Of a stretch of DNA of 64,000 nucleotides, positions 48,605-61,600 are shown in pieces. The stretch is taken from contig NW_019091488.1 in NCBI RefSeq assembly GCF_001949145.1, positions 131,350-195,349 on the forward strand, in the 5' to 3' direction. Source of the DNA: Acanthaster planci (taxonomy: Eukaryota; Echinodermata; Asteroidea; Valvatida; Acanthasteridae). Every line of letters starts with the position of its first letter. Position 1 is the stretch's first letter. Both the position numbers and the translations under genes were made by a program. The notes beneath the pieces are model-generated. The model worked only from the letters and a program-made list of their open reading frames with translations, ran no database searches and was not told where the DNA came from.

Positions 48605-51600
48605 CTCTCAGAACCACACATACTCAAAGAAGAGATAAATATATGGTGTTACCGCAATCTTTACTACAGAAATACACACTTACATGTGTGTGTTGGTGGC
48701 AGAATGCCTTAACAGTGTGTGTACAGAACTAACGGCCTGCCCCAATTATCTTTATGCTGAACATGAAATGAAAATACTACCACGTCGTCTTTTATAAGAA
48801 AGTGACTACTCAAGGTGACTGTGCGAAAAGAGTGTGATGCTTTTTAACAACATTTTTAACCTGACGCAAAAATGATGGACAGTGAATGGCATAAACGCAG
48901 ACGCCCAGTCCAAAAAACCGCACGCATTTGGAGGAGAGGCAACATGTGGGCATACAGAGTGACCACTGGCCCACTACGAAACCTCACCAGGGCAGGGCTT
49001 GTCGGGAGAATCTGGTCATTTCGCATCGACCCACTTTAGCCGCAAAGTGGCGGGAAAAATATCCGAGATCGATGCCACAGCAATTTTCCCGCCCTCCTCA
49101 TACCGAGCTCTGCCGAGAGGCGATATGGAAAAACATTTGTACAACTAGTGCAAACTTGCTTTCATTATACGCGGGGGGGGGGGATCAAGGTGGACTGAGT
49201 ACCCAGGCAAGTGCTCGCCTGCCGGATAAATTACATTTAGCGGCGACAAGTGGATCGATACGGCCCTGTTGCCGTTGGCCTAATTATCATCAGTGCGTGC
49301 GCGGTTAAGCACATAATGCTTTTATCGTGCACTTGCATGGAGATATGGTGAGTTGGTGTTTGATGTGATTCAGCTGTTCTCGTTACTTTCAGTCTTCCAA
49401 ATATGAAACCTCCTCGATCACCGCTCTAACCCTGCAATCTTTTTTTGTCACTTAACAACATTTTAGACATTTCGTCAAGGTTTGTACACTTTAATTTTAA
49501 TTGTTGATCACAGCCCTGACGCCACGCAAGAAAGGGTACAGTTGCTCTTCAACGACAGGATTGCGCTTAAAAATTGCATGTTGCTCTTTTCCTATAGTCA
49601 AGTTTTGTTTAAACTGATTCCTTTGTGATAAAGGTCAATGAAAGATCAGTCTTGGTAACTGAATTTTTATTGCTTGACTAATAAAATTTTGTTTTCACTA
49701 GGGTTTCCCACTCCCTAATGACTAATGTCCTGACAAGTCACCAGAATGCAGAGCAGAGATCCGCATGTACACTGAGTAGCATTATAATTCAGACTTTAGA
49801 ACCAAATTTAAAATGGTTGTTCATTATGTGTACAGTACAGCGTGCTACTGTTGTGCACTACCTGTCTGCATGGCGAATGATATCAATATCCACCCATTTG
49901 TGTTCCAACCATCACGACACTCAGGTCACAACTCTATAAACAGCTCTGGCCCAGTATATTCAACAGCGCCCTCGCGTGTCAAGGAGCTTCCTACGTCCAC
50001 CAACTCACAAAGGCAATGGGATCAGTTCATGCTCTGATGTATTACCTCTACGATTCATGCACGTACATTCACTGCACACACGGAAACGTCGACGCGCGTT
50101 TGTAGTCAAATAAACTGTATCCAATGAGGATTCAGGGAATTTAGGCTAAGTCATGGAGCCCAAAGCGCGCATCCAAGCGAAAAAACACACACACCCACAC
50201 CCACACACAAAACCAAAAACAAAAAAAATCGCAAGGCATCGCAAGAATTCACGACCTAAATCAATGCTCGCACAAATTCGGTGTTGAGCCCTAGTTATCA
50301 GGTTAATGGTGTATATCCGGTTATCCAATAACACCTCACATAAATTTTCTCCAAGGCCCCTGAAAAGCACAAAGAGAAGGTAACTTTCGGATTGATTAAC
50401 CATGATGCAAGTATTAAGAAAACCCCCCCAAAGTTTCCAGGAAAATTGTCTGCCAGCGCTCTCATTCTCAACTCAATTAAATCCATGCTCGGGATAAACT
50501 GTTAGAATTCTGTGTTGTTGTGTTTCACCCTGTAATGTCACCTTGACACAGCGCCAGTTTCACCATCACTCGTTTCAAACGGCGAAGTCGAGTTGGCGAG
50601 AGACTTCTGGTGTAGTGAAGTCGACTTTATTTAGACTGGATCCATTTGAAGTTGTGATTTTCATCGGTGTAGGCCCATAATCCGTCTACGCAGTCACCAT
50701 TCAATCTAATGAACGTTTACAACTACACTTCAAAAATAAACATGGCTGCCGCCCGATGCTTCCGTAATGTGCTGGTTCTGTGAACTCAAAGCTACATTCA
50801 GCGGAGGAAGCTGCAGTTTCAACCCTTATTCAACTAAAGACAATAAACGAATCATCAAATATCGGGTCGGTGTCTCCTGGCAGCAAAAAGCCGGATGAGG
50901 AACGATCAGAGCGTAATGTCAGCCACTTTGACCTTTCCCTTCAAAACTGTAATGTCGGTTATGCCAAAACCGATCCGGACAAGACAGAGGGTGACACTTT
51001 GAAGTGCAACATCTACTGAAGGCCCGAATTGACGGGGGAGAGGAATAACTTACGTCCAAGCATTCACATCTATGATTCTCTCTTATCGTACTCTAAACAG
51101 GCCCTACGCCTATGAGATTTCACTCTTTTAAATGTGGCATGCAACGGAGAAGTAATAGCGACCGGTCCACTTACGAATTTTTGAGCCCTTCAGGCAACAT
51201 TTGGCAGGTACACTGGACAAATGTTCCGCTGGACTTGCTTTACTGAGAGTGCATGGTGCAGGCTGATAGGCTATTGCAGTTGAAAACAAGAACAAATTTA
51301 TCACCTGCTGGGAAATGTTTATTTAACTACTGCCAGATCTGACCAAATTGATCGTTTTCATTCTTGAAGAAGGTAACAGGAGGTCCTAAGAAAGTAATCA
51401 TTGCCCCCGTTTCGAATTCAAAAGACTCCCCCGGGTGTGACGTGTCCACGACGACGGCAGAAAATGGAGGATGAACCACGAACAGGCAGTTAAATTGGTG
51501 GGACAATTTGGCCTCGCACATGGCATGTTTTTGCTTACAAATACGCTGTCATTCTCACGGAAAGGAAACGGGTAAGCCTAGTACGTCAGAGCTGGAGATA

Positions 51601-51735
51601 GAGAAAAACAGTAAATACTTTTTGTTTACTTGCTTAACGGGAAGAAGGTCTACGTGTTCTGTAGGGTGAGTCGCATCAGCGTAAGCTGACAAAAAAGCAT
51701 TGAAAAATACGTAGTCGAGACATTCTGATCTGAGC
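48605..51735. other. Gene-free stretch
   Basis: Contains a ten-base G run near 49,172 and a CA tract; open frames match nothing known. Confidence 0.5.
50184..50208 (+). repeat. Short (CA)n tract
   Basis: CACACACACCCACACCCACACACA; the overlapping minus-strand frame is low-complexity and not coding. Confidence 0.75.
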
Positions 51736-51743
51736 TATATAAG
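51736..51743 (+). promoter_or_regulatory. Candidate TATA box upstream of the amine receptor
   Basis: TATATAAG in AGCTATATAAGAGCAA, about 1.5 kb upstream of the receptor ATG and just before the CpG-rich block at 52.0-52.5 kb. Position and sequence fit a core promoter, but no transcript evidence is available. Confidence 0.3.
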
Positions 51744-52009
51744 AGCAATAATAAACGACTCATTAAAACCGACTGGATTTTCCAACGATGGTGAGCGCCG
51801 TTTGACCATAGATCTGTTCCTGCACTCTATGGTTTGACACGTCCAACACCTCGTACCACCTTAACGACGCACGCAACACTGCAGTGCAAACCAGGAAATG
51901 ATTTCGCGGCAAGATAGCGACGCCGGCCACCGAAACGAGGACTGCATTTGAGTCGCTCACGATAACATCAACGGAGCCAGACTGCGAAGGTTAAACAACA
52001 GTCCGCCAT

Positions 52010-52490
52010 ATCTTTGCCTTGCTCTTACCGCACCTGCTACCGAGATAATACCGGCTCGTCGATGAAGACAAGAGCGAGCCGTGCCGGTGAGTGGAGGCGT
52101 GTCTACCGGCCCTCACCAATCAGCGCTCAGGCCGCGCGCACCTGTGGCATCGTCGCGCCGCGAGGATATTGTCACTATATTTTCCACAGCCGTCGCCAGC
52201 GCCCCTCATTCCGGATTAATACAGCCTCATCACCAGAGATCGAGCGCGAGCAGTGATCACAGCGTCGGGCTGTATCATTGACGGTCTGCTGCGTGTGCGC
52301 ACGACTCAAAAGGCGGACTTGGGTCTGGCGGCGGAGAAGTTAAAATGCCACGGTAAAACAGCACGATCGCTCAGACTGACAGGTGACGCCACTTTTTGCG
52401 ACGAGGAAACAACGGGCCCCAAGATTTCTGCAGATCGAACCGAGCGAGGATTGGATGCTTGGGTGATGTGATTGTCTCCGTGCTGAATCG
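52010..52490 (+). promoter_or_regulatory. CpG-rich block with CCAAT box and possible UTR donor upstream of the amine receptor
   Basis: Clearly richer in G+C and CpG than the flanks. It holds an NF-Y-like ACCAATCAGCG near 52115 and a strong donor (GCCG then GTGAGT) at 52087. A pyrimidine-rich acceptor (TTCCTATTCACTCAG) ends at 53120, so a 5' UTR intron of about 1.03 kb is possible. Overlapping open frames here do not resemble known proteins. Confidence 0.35.
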
Positions 52491-53265
52491 TGTCAGCTAG
52501 GATATGAATGGTCTCAGTGTTGTGAGACAGCACTCTGACTACGCCACCCCCGGGGCTACACAGGATGGGGCATAACGGGGTTGTGATAACGGCAGACTCT
52601 ACGAGCAACACGTAAACGCCAAGAGTGAGTTCTGCAGTGTTGAGTTTGGAATTTTTTACGCTGGTTACCTGAAACCTTCAGAGGAGAAAAATCGGCTTTC
52701 ATAACAGGTATTACTCCGTGTCTGAAACCATTCACCTGATTTTGAAAGAGCTGCCAAACACGAATTTATTTCAACTTTTGGCCATCACAGATTATGCTAC
52801 AAATTGAACCTTTCCCTTGAGCAACTGCACCAAGTTTGAACATTGACTCTAACTCTTGACCGCCCACATCGGCATTGTGATTTGAAATACCACTCTTTGT
52901 GTCAAAGAGTGTCGGGAGTGAAGGGTTTGGTACTTTAAAAGACTTTGGAGAAGCCGTTTTGAGTGCCGCTAGAGTGCGCCGGATGCGTGGATTGATTTGA
53001 TGATTAGTGTGTGCCGTGTGTTGGTACGAAGAAGGTTCTTGGAACTACACGTACCAACCCGCGTGTGGTCCTCTTACGAGCATACGCAATACGCCTATAT
53101 GTACTTTCCTATTCACTCAGTGTACTAAACACAGTAATACAGGTTCTATAGAAATTGACAGTTTCTGACAGGATTGATTTCTCTCTCGGAAAACAATTGG
53201 AAAGCTGTTTCAGAATACTGGGAGAGCTGTTTCCGGGTGTGAAAGACATTTGATGCCAATGCGTC
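52491..53265 (+). other. Probable 5' UTR or UTR intron of the amine receptor
   Basis: No coding sequence is recognised. It holds the candidate acceptor at 53119-53120 and the in-frame TGA at 53251 that bounds the receptor start. Confidence 0.4.
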
Positions 53266-54513
53266 ATGGATTTCTTCAACTCCACGGTAAACTGGACAAC
53301 GAACAGCACAGAAATGACCCCATCCGTCACCTTTCCTTTCCCACCCAGCGGATACAACATGGCCCACATCATTGTGTGGAGCATCGTGGTGGGCTTGATT
53401 GTGGTCGGCATCGTGTTCGGGAACTCGCTTGTCTGCATATCCGTCGTCCGGGTGCGGGCGCTCAAGGGCACCCAGTACCGGTTCCTAGTGTCGCTGGCCC
53501 TGGCTGACTTGATGGTGGGCATTCTCATAATCCCCCTGAGCATCACCAACGAGCTCCTGGGCTGCTGGGTGTTTGGTACCTTCCTCTGCCTCATGTGGAA
53601 GGTCGTTGACGTGTTGGCCTGCACGGCCTCCATTCTTAACTTGTGCCTTATCAGTCTGGATCGCTACTACTCCATCACCCGGCCCATCAAGTACGCCAAG
53701 TGGCGCACACACCGCCGCGCGTATTTCATGATCGGCGCGGTGTGGACGTTGTCTTTCATCATCTCCGTACCTCCGCTGTTCGGTTGGAGGAACGACGACA
53801 GAACCGTCAACGGATACTTTCTGTGCGAGGTGAGCAAGGACCCTGGCTACGTACTCTACTCCTCCATGGGCTCGTTCTTCATTCCCGCGATAGTCATGGT
53901 TTTTGTGTACATCCGTATATGGCGGGCGGCAAAGAGACACGCAAGGACGAGTCTCGGGCAGGGCATCGGCGACCCCAGGCCAAGCCAGGCGGGCAACTGC
54001 GGCCGGTCCACGGCCTACGAGCTGGTCGACACGGACGAGGCGTCCAGCCAGGCGGCCAGCGCCATGCTGCGGTTGGACAAGAACCGCAACAGCCAGAACG
54101 AGGGTAGACGGTCACCGCAGGAGCTTCCCGGCGATAGAGACGGCATCCGGCGATTCGCGAATAATTCCATGCTGTCCCCAAACTCGGCGAGCGCTGACCT
54201 ACGCCGGAGGACCTCATCGTGTGACTACCGCGAAGTGGAGAGGAAGCGTCGGAAAGTGGCCCAGGCACGCGAGAGGCGAGCAACGGTGGTCTTGGGCATC
54301 ATCATGGGCAGTTTCCTTGCCTGCTGGTATCCCTTCTTTCAACTCTACACCATCGACACCGTCTGCGGGAAATCGTGCAATATACCGACATTCCTCTTCA
54401 CGTTTGTCTTCTGGATCGGCTACTGCAATAGTGCACTGAACCCACTCATATACACGATTTTCAATAGAGATTTCCGCAAGGCTTTCAAAAAAGTCCTGGG
54501 CATTGGACGATGA
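53266..54513 (+). CDS. Biogenic-amine GPCR, alpha2-adrenergic/octopamine/tyramine-like, intronless
   Basis: Seven-helix plasma-membrane receptor for a small amine, 415 residues in one exon. Landmarks: N-terminal sequons N5, N9 and N13; N53 (1.50); D81 (2.50, LALAD); C108-C187 disulfide pair; D115 (3.32), the amine counter-ion; DRY at 132-134; W160 (4.50); S199, S200 and S203 (5.42, 5.43, 5.46), which contact catechol or phenol hydroxyls; CWYPFF at 353-358 (W6.48, F6.51, F6.52); Y361 (6.55); F382 and W383 (7.39, 7.40); Y386 (7.43); NPLIY at 392-396. The third cytoplasmic loop is about 115 residues and the tail ends right after helix 8 with no palmitoylation cysteine. A long loop with a short tail is typical of Gi/o-coupled alpha2, D2 and type-1 tyramine receptors. 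TM7 (FWIGYCNSALNPLIYTIFN) looks alpha2/tyramine-like; the ligand cannot be decided without a tree. The start is the first ATG after an in-frame TGA at 53251, with G at -3 and +4. The exon is far more GC-rich than its surroundings. Confidence 0.95.
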   Translation: MDFFNSTVNWTTNSTEMTPSVTFPFPPSGYNMAHIIVWSIVVGLIVVGIVFGNSLVCISVVRVRALKGTQYRFLVSLALADLMVGILIIPLSITNELLGCWVFGTFLCLMWKVVDVLACTASILNLCLISLDRYYSITRPIKYAKWRTHRRAYFMIGAVWTLSFIISVPPLFGWRNDDRTVNGYFLCEVSKDPGYVLYSSMGSFFIPAIVMVFVYIRIWRAAKRHARTSLGQGIGDPRPSQAGNCGRSTAYELVDTDEASSQAASAMLRLDKNRNSQNEGRRSPQELPGDRDGIRRFANNSMLSPNSASADLRRRTSSCDYREVERKRRKVAQARERRATVVLGIIMGSFLACWYPFFQLYTIDTVCGKSCNIPTFLFTFVFWIGYCNSALNPLIYTIFNRDFRKAFKKVLGIGR

Positions 54514-55060
54514 AAGTCAGCGCCAGGAACAGACTGGGAATCCTAAAGTAATTACAGTGGGAAAAATCACAGGCTTGACATTGAAATGATGGTGCTTGAC
54601 TGACAGAACGAGGATGTCCGCGTATGTCGTAGCACCATTTCACTACTTTGCATTATTACTTAGTGCGGAGTGAAATACTCTACAAGTGCACCCCATTTTC
54701 ATTCGGTACATGTACATCTCTATGTAATCTAAGCATATAGGTTTGCGTGAAAGCAACTTTCACTTCTTGAAATTTCAATAACTACATGTACATGTAAAAT
54801 TGTACTCAATATGCTCGTATTTTTTGTCAAAAATATTGAGCCCTTAGCTGTGTGTCGGTGCCAATGCTCTGAAACCAAGAACACGCACTCATACTCGAAG
54901 GTGTTTTTCTTACTGCTGATATTTCGAGCTAAATGTAATGTATTCTCTATAGTTTTTTCTTTGCAAAATGTTCCATAGACAAACTTTGGAATCTCTGCGA
55001 AATTATAACATGAAATTAGGTAGGTGCCACAATAATTAGCCTGTCGTTCAGAAGAAAAAA

Positions 55061-55066
55061 ATTAAA
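55061..55066 (+). terminator. Weak candidate polyadenylation signal of the amine receptor
   Basis: ATTAAA variant about 550 bases past the receptor stop; I saw no clear AATAAA closer. Confidence 0.2.
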
Positions 55067-55598
55067 CACATTCAACCCGACCTCCCGCCCCATTCCCCGC
55101 AAAAATCCGTACTTCCCCCTTCGTTATGGCCTCTCTTTTTGGAATTTTACTCTCTTAATCTTTGACCGCCATCATTTATCGGTCCATTATTGCCGTTCAC
55201 CGCTTTCCACTTTGGTTCCGTTCCATTTAAGTCTCTCTCCCCTCCCCCTCTCTCTTTCTCTCGAAATCTCGGCACTTTGGAAGGGGAACACATCCTAGTT
55301 TAGGCCTAATAGTATCCTCTGGCTTCTGCCTTCACTTGAAATATCGGGGAGAATCTACGTACTCGGAATGGGAGATTGATGAGGTTTTTCTCCTGCGAAT
55401 GTAAGACAGGGAGAAAGAGAGAGAAGTATAGCGACCTGAATCCTGTGCGAAACACTGCATTAGCTGGTATGCGATTGCTGTTGGGAAGTTTATAAACCCC
55501 TTAACGGATTTGTAACAAAAAAGCCGCGGTTCGTTTTGAGCGAATGCGAAAATGTTTGCAGCCGAAATATGGTTACCATTGTGTCAGATGGAGTAAGA

Positions 55599-55618
55599 CT
55601 TCTCTCTCTCTCTCTCCT
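55599..55618 (+). repeat. (CT)n microsatellite
   Basis: Short CT dinucleotide run within pyrimidine-rich sequence; a second CT-rich patch lies at 55,235-55,262. Confidence 0.8.
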
Positions 55619-58600
55619 TCCCCTTCCTCCTGATAATGGAACATCAATGTTAGCCTGCGGTGTCAAAAAAATGTCTGGGATCATGTAAGGCACATTTGTC
55701 CCCCCGAAGTCGTCATTGATTCAGGCAGACGTGCACTTAGAAAATGGCCAGGGGAGTGCTTGTGCGGAAAGATCGGTCCTTCGTTTTGCCAAGCTACGCC
55801 GCAGGTCTGGGGATCGGAAGCATCGAGTCGAAACCAAACAACAGAAAATATCAAATTCGTACATTAGCTTGTGCGTAAATAGCAAAGACACATGCTGTTC
55901 GGTGACGGTAATCGGTCAAAATATTCCAAAATGAAAGGCGGCGAGATTATCAACCGGGGGGGAGGGCTCTCAAATTCACGGGACAAAACAATTTTTATTG
56001 AGTGGTCGGATCCGTCTGGAGCTAACTGTCCACTGGGAGTAATGGTGGATGGAAGGTGCTTCGGTTTTCATTCACGGGTTCCCCTTTCTGGGCCAGTGCT
56101 GAAACTCTGTGACAGAATGTTGTTCTTTTTCACCAAAGAATCGGCTTGAATTTTGCGCTCAGCTATATGCTCGACAATGCCACTTGGGAATTAAGCGGAA
56201 TATATTGATGTTTGCAACGTTGACGTTGATTTTAAATTGGGGGAAAAAGTATAGTCGGGAAACACACCTTATAAGTCGTTCTTTGCTTCCAGTTTCACCG
56301 AGGTGAAAAATGTCGCAACAAAAGGTCTACTGAAGCTATCAATTCAGGCCACTGTTCCCATCGACACACAGTGTAAGATATAACGCTTCTGTCAATCGCA
56401 CAAAGCAAAGAAAACATATTAGGACCGCAGGGATTACTTCCATCTTCCTGGATTAAACAGGCGTTCGTGACGCAGACAGGAACTGGTAAAATCTGTGACT
56501 GTTTAGGCAACGGAAAACAAGACAGGTATTTAACAAAAACACAAGATGGCTTTGGGCGCGTTGAGTTTCGTTCTTCAGTGAAAACACCCATGTGGCCGCG
56601 AAGGCATTCTCGGCATCAGTTGCCGAATTGGACGATTGCTGATCACCCGGTCGACAGGGAAAACAGACCTTGGGCGATCGCCGTTGATGGGATCATCTTT
56701 TGATGTGGCCCGCCTCCGTGTCGGACATCGGCAAGCAGGGACATAGGGGAGCCGATCGGTGCGAGATTGCCATGCATGACGCGAAGACCGGGCAGTATGG
56801 CCCGAGTTGGTGACCCCTCTGTCGTACATGGGAATGCGCCATGCAGTACCCGGGCGTGTAGCAGTTAAGATCGTGTTCAATCGGCAATGACAGGCCAACA
56901 ACCTCTGAACATCGCCTCGAGTATTGATATTACCAGCGAAAGAACGTAGCAAAGTGCCGTGAAGTTTGGGGCAATCCTGCGCATGGTCTTGCATATGCAA
57001 AAAAATTTCTAACTGAAAAAAATCCCCCTGATCAGTCACGATCGGTATTTTGTATGTAGTCTTTTAATTCCCCCAAACCAGTTGGTGTTTTTTTAACTCG
57101 AAACTTGTACAAAATTTACGGCAGAAATGAACTCATGTTGAGAATCCGATATCCATTCGCCAAGCAACAGTCATTCGCTTTTATGTACTTTTGTTTACCG
57201 CTTTGGTAGCTCAAGCAAACAATAAGCAAGACAAACATCTGCTGAAAAATATCCTCACTGTCCATGGAGAGCTGGCCTATTGGCATTGTTATGAAATTGT
57301 TTATTTTTGTTAAATTGAATTGTTCTTTTTCTTGGAATACGTTTCACTTAGAGTCTTTTTAAAACAAATTCTATTTACAGTTAGGGATTAATCCTGTATA
57401 TGAATGTGTTGCATTTGTTTGCCAAGAGAAGTGATTCAGTTTGACTTCCTTGGAAGTCAGTCATTTTATTGTAATAATTTCTCCAATTTAATCGATTGTG
57501 GCATTTATCCCTTGCAGCTTTTCATATCCCTGAGTTGCTTTAAGTTATTCACCGAGCGGAGTCTTTCCCCAGTTTATGTTTAATACGTCACAGATACGTC
57601 AATGTGGAATGAACATGCTCAGTTTAGAATCAGGCGACTCGGGTGACGTAGCAACCCCCCCCCCTTGCCTGCCAAACGAGAAATTAAAGTCAGTTACGAA
57701 TTCCCCGCTTGTGCATTAAGGGTAAAATGACTTTAACAAGGACACTTTGCCCCATTTAAAAAAGACTGTTAGCTGTGTTCCCCCCAATGGTGTGGCATTA
57801 TTGTAAAAGAAATTGAGTCACGAAGGGTTTAGTCAAACAAAATTACGTCGTCTTGCTGGAGAAAGACAAGTTACATGGTTGTTGAATCTGTGGCAGTAAT
57901 GTCTGGTGTTAGTGAATTCGTGTGCATATACAGTTGTCGCCTGTATAATCACCGCAATATGTTATCAGGGTCGTCAGAGGGGTGATTCTTCGGCTTCGAG
58001 CTATTGCGCGCCCGCCTCAGAGACGATGTAGGATTTTATAACAATCGTTAACCTGATCGACTGGCTGGTGTGAGAGGCAGATTGGAGTGGTTGTCAACAT
58101 ACAACGTGTGCACTTTGACAATTAGTCATCTGCGTAGGTCGCCTCGACTGTCAAAATGCAGATGATGATGCATACACCCTGCTCGTCGCGTCATGCCGGC
58201 CAAGTCCGGCAAGTTTTCAAACATGCTTGCCCGGATGTGTTTAACAGGCTTTACAATGTACAAAGCGCCAAGGAGACGGTGAACAGTATGCACACGGTTT
58301 TGATCTGGGATCATCATCAAACGCCATTCTTTTAATGCCGCGTTTGCTATTGTAATGGAGTTTTACGTTATGTAACTTCGAGTCCTCTCGACCTGTCCGC
58401 TTTATGACAGATCTGTTTTACCCGCAGACACGGACCTATTCGCCGTCACAATTTGCCAAATAAACATCCATTCATTTTGTCCTAAAGGCGATGTGGGTAC
58501 CACCCAACCGTATGACGTGTTTACATAATCCACAAGATGTTGACATTGCTGGTTGTACAGTAAACCTTGCATTCTGAACTCTGTTATAACCAAACTGCGG

Positions 58601-61600
58601 ATGGACACAATATTACCATCCATCATTGAACACATGAATGTACCTGTATTTTCAATTTTTTCAAATTCAATTTTTTTTTTATATGTTACAATGATATCTT
58701 TCAGTTCCGATCTGATATTCATCTCAGAAAACCTCGTATTTATAAATTCCAGGAAAGGTCACGTGAGAGTTGGCTAATATTACTGGGCTACAGGCATAGT
58801 GTTAATCATAAATTGTGTACCCAAATGGGTTGGAGTTGTGAAGTCCGGTAATATCTGGAAAAAGGATTTCATTTTTATTCGGCCGGCATTTGACTCACTG
58901 CTGGTGATGAATAAGCGGTACAGGTCGACTCTTTCTCCAGTGTTACACGGACAATAGCCAGCCACCGGCTATTTTGTATAATCGCCAATTAACCCCTCCT
59001 TCTTTTTACGGGCCACCAACACATCCGTCGGAGTTATTTATACCACGACTAATTTGTCACGTGCGTATATTAATAGAGCCATGGTCGACACCGCTTAGGG
59101 AAACTTACCGTTGATCTGTCATATCTAAGCAAACACGCTTAAAAGCTTTCTTGTGTGCCCAACACACATCAAATGATCAATGTGTGGAAGTATTTTCCCG
59201 GGTTGGCAGCGTGATATTGACAATAAGTAGACGGTCGATTCGATGATAATTCTTGCAACATTTCTATTCCCGGCCCACCTGACTGGGCTAATTATGTTAT
59301 CACCATTCATCCTTCAATAATTTGTTTTGATATACAAATGTACACGACGCCGTTTTATTTCAGCGATTGACCAAGTTTGAGTGACCCCCATTAATTTTTT
59401 TGTATACTCTTTACCAAATCTTGCTCTAGCGTTATTTGGTTATGGAGCAGAGCCCAGTCGGTATGCGGACAACGGACGTCCAAACTGACGCAACCACTGA
59501 GACTTACACAGACGGTCCAGCAGATACACTCACAGACAGGTGACTAACGAACCCTCAAAGAACTCACCGAAAACAAATGACTGCTTTGAACTGAACAATT
59601 ATCAGTCTTGATTCAGCCAAAACTATAAAAAGGACGATTGTGTTGAAGCTATATTTGCGTTCCAATAAATCTACTTGCTATTACTATTTTTTGCTGAAAA
59701 TGGCAAAAATTCAATGAGGCAAATGGAATCAATAATCCCTGGCACTTGTAGGATGTGTCTGTAATGTGTGCCACTCCTTTACCTCAGAACTTTATTTTGC
59801 CTAAAGACTTCAGTTACACATGAAAGTGGTTTTTCCTCCAACATAAGTCTGGCATGTTCATGAAAACCGTAACAGACAATTCAACTTAAGCATTAAAAAA
59901 TGCTTTCTTCACTTAAACGTCTTTCTTTAATCAAAACTTGATAGTTTTGCCTTGCTAATAAAAATATCACCGACGGACAAAAAGGTATAGGCCTAGATTA
60001 TTGTGACGGTACAAAAAAAACCAAAACAAAACTAAACCAATAAAAAAAAAAACACCCACGGACAAAGTTACGACGATAGACACTCTGGCCGGTGCTTTGC
60101 AATAGGTAGTATATAATTGATTAACTTTTGCCCCGGTTGAAAGCCATCCCCTTGAATATTTGACACACATGTTGGTTGAAAAACGACTGGGAAGGAATGG
60201 GGTTAATCAATGAAACGCACATCCATTCTCGCCCAATTTTTGTTTCGGTTGCAATAGTGTATCGTTGCTATCCAATTAAAACTATTCCGCGACTTTTTTT
60301 GAGAGAGGTTGCAGTGATTTCAGCAAGCGCATTAACTATGGCTTTCTTAGGTTAAGGCTCAACGGATGATTGCGAAAATACATGTGATTTTTCCCATGGA
60401 TTATATTTTACTAGAATTCAGTTACTCTTTGTAAGTTTTGACCAATGTATCAACGAAGCGTGGAAAAGTGTCACTTATCTAGTGTATACATTATTCCAAA
60501 AGTTTTTTTGGGATTGAAAAAGGTCCAACTTTGTCACTTCTTTCTGAAGGATAATCATGAAATTGCGTAAAAACAGAGTCGTGGACAATTTTAAACAAGT
60601 ACATTATTAACTTAGCTATATCTGAATGATTACATGGTGTTAATTTCGTTGTCTTTTTGCAACTGTTCGAGGACAGAGTGAAAGTCGTTTATAAGTAGTA
60701 TTCGTTGGTTCAGTACTCCATTATCACTCATTAACGTCCATAACAAAACTACGCTTGGATCTGCATTTGGATATTTTTCCTTGTTCTATTTTGCTTTGGG
60801 AAATACTTCTTCTTTGTTTTCAAGCATTTCATATTTCGCAAAGATATTCTAGTGAAGGCTAAACCATTCAGTTATTGAATGTAACCTGCAATACAATTAT
60901 GCATTCCACATTTAGTTTTGGCATAGTCTCCTCGGTAACTCAAGTGGCGGCAGGAGTCGCGAGGATTCGAGAGGTAATCGACAGATCGTGTAGTTTTTTC
61001 TAAGAAACAATTTCCTACCAGGTACAGCTCACTGTGTGTCACTAAATACTAGTCTATGAACAGACATATCATTGTCAGTTAAGCCTCATTTTCTTACATT
61101 CGTTTGGACTGACCTTAGCCTGGCGTCCAGCCAACATTTCTGTGCAATTGGCACTTTCCAACCAAAGTACGAGTAATCAGGAGTAGGCTTTAGAGATGCC
61201 AGGTTTGTTTGAGGGATAAAGATCGGTTTTGAGGATTAAGATACGATGAAAATCATGTGGTGTTTACGGCCAAAGACGCTGATCTGGTAGAGAGTTTCTG
61301 AGAAATTCAGGTGTCCAATGAAACAACAATGGAAACTTCAGCGCAGTCTTGTAAAGCTGAAGAGCCGTATACCTCCACATGCGATTAAGATTCGATAAGA
61401 TGGCTGTTGCCAAGCTTTTCAGCTAAGGTAGCGACTGATGCATCGTCTCCCAGAAGTACAAGCCCGGAGCTTGCCGTTGCTCCAATCTCATGACAATACT
61501 TCGTGACTGAACAGCCATCTTCTTAATTTTGGCCAGCCACATAACGATCTCTCCCCAACCTTTCCTTGATAAAGGGCAAAGCACTAAGGTTCAGCGGGAT

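Larger units (their letters stand above)
34218..49973. promoter_or_regulatory. Cluster of GAGGGCGC sites resembling CTCF cores
   Basis: GAGGGCGC or its complement occurs at 34218, 35013, 35801, 36326, 40588, 42442 and 49966, with one more at 20882. AGGTGGCGCT at 44200 fits the vertebrate CTCF core AGRKGGCRSY exactly. Such GC-rich 8-mers are expected less than about once in a window of this composition. They could equally come from repeats. Confidence 0.35.

Noticed and set aside
53485-54439. Several long frames overlapping the amine receptor
   Set aside because: Shadows of the GC-rich receptor exon; the receptor frame has complete family motifs.
58402-58722. 106-codon minus-strand open frame
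   Set aside because: No known domain and no exon boundaries; not enough support for a gene.
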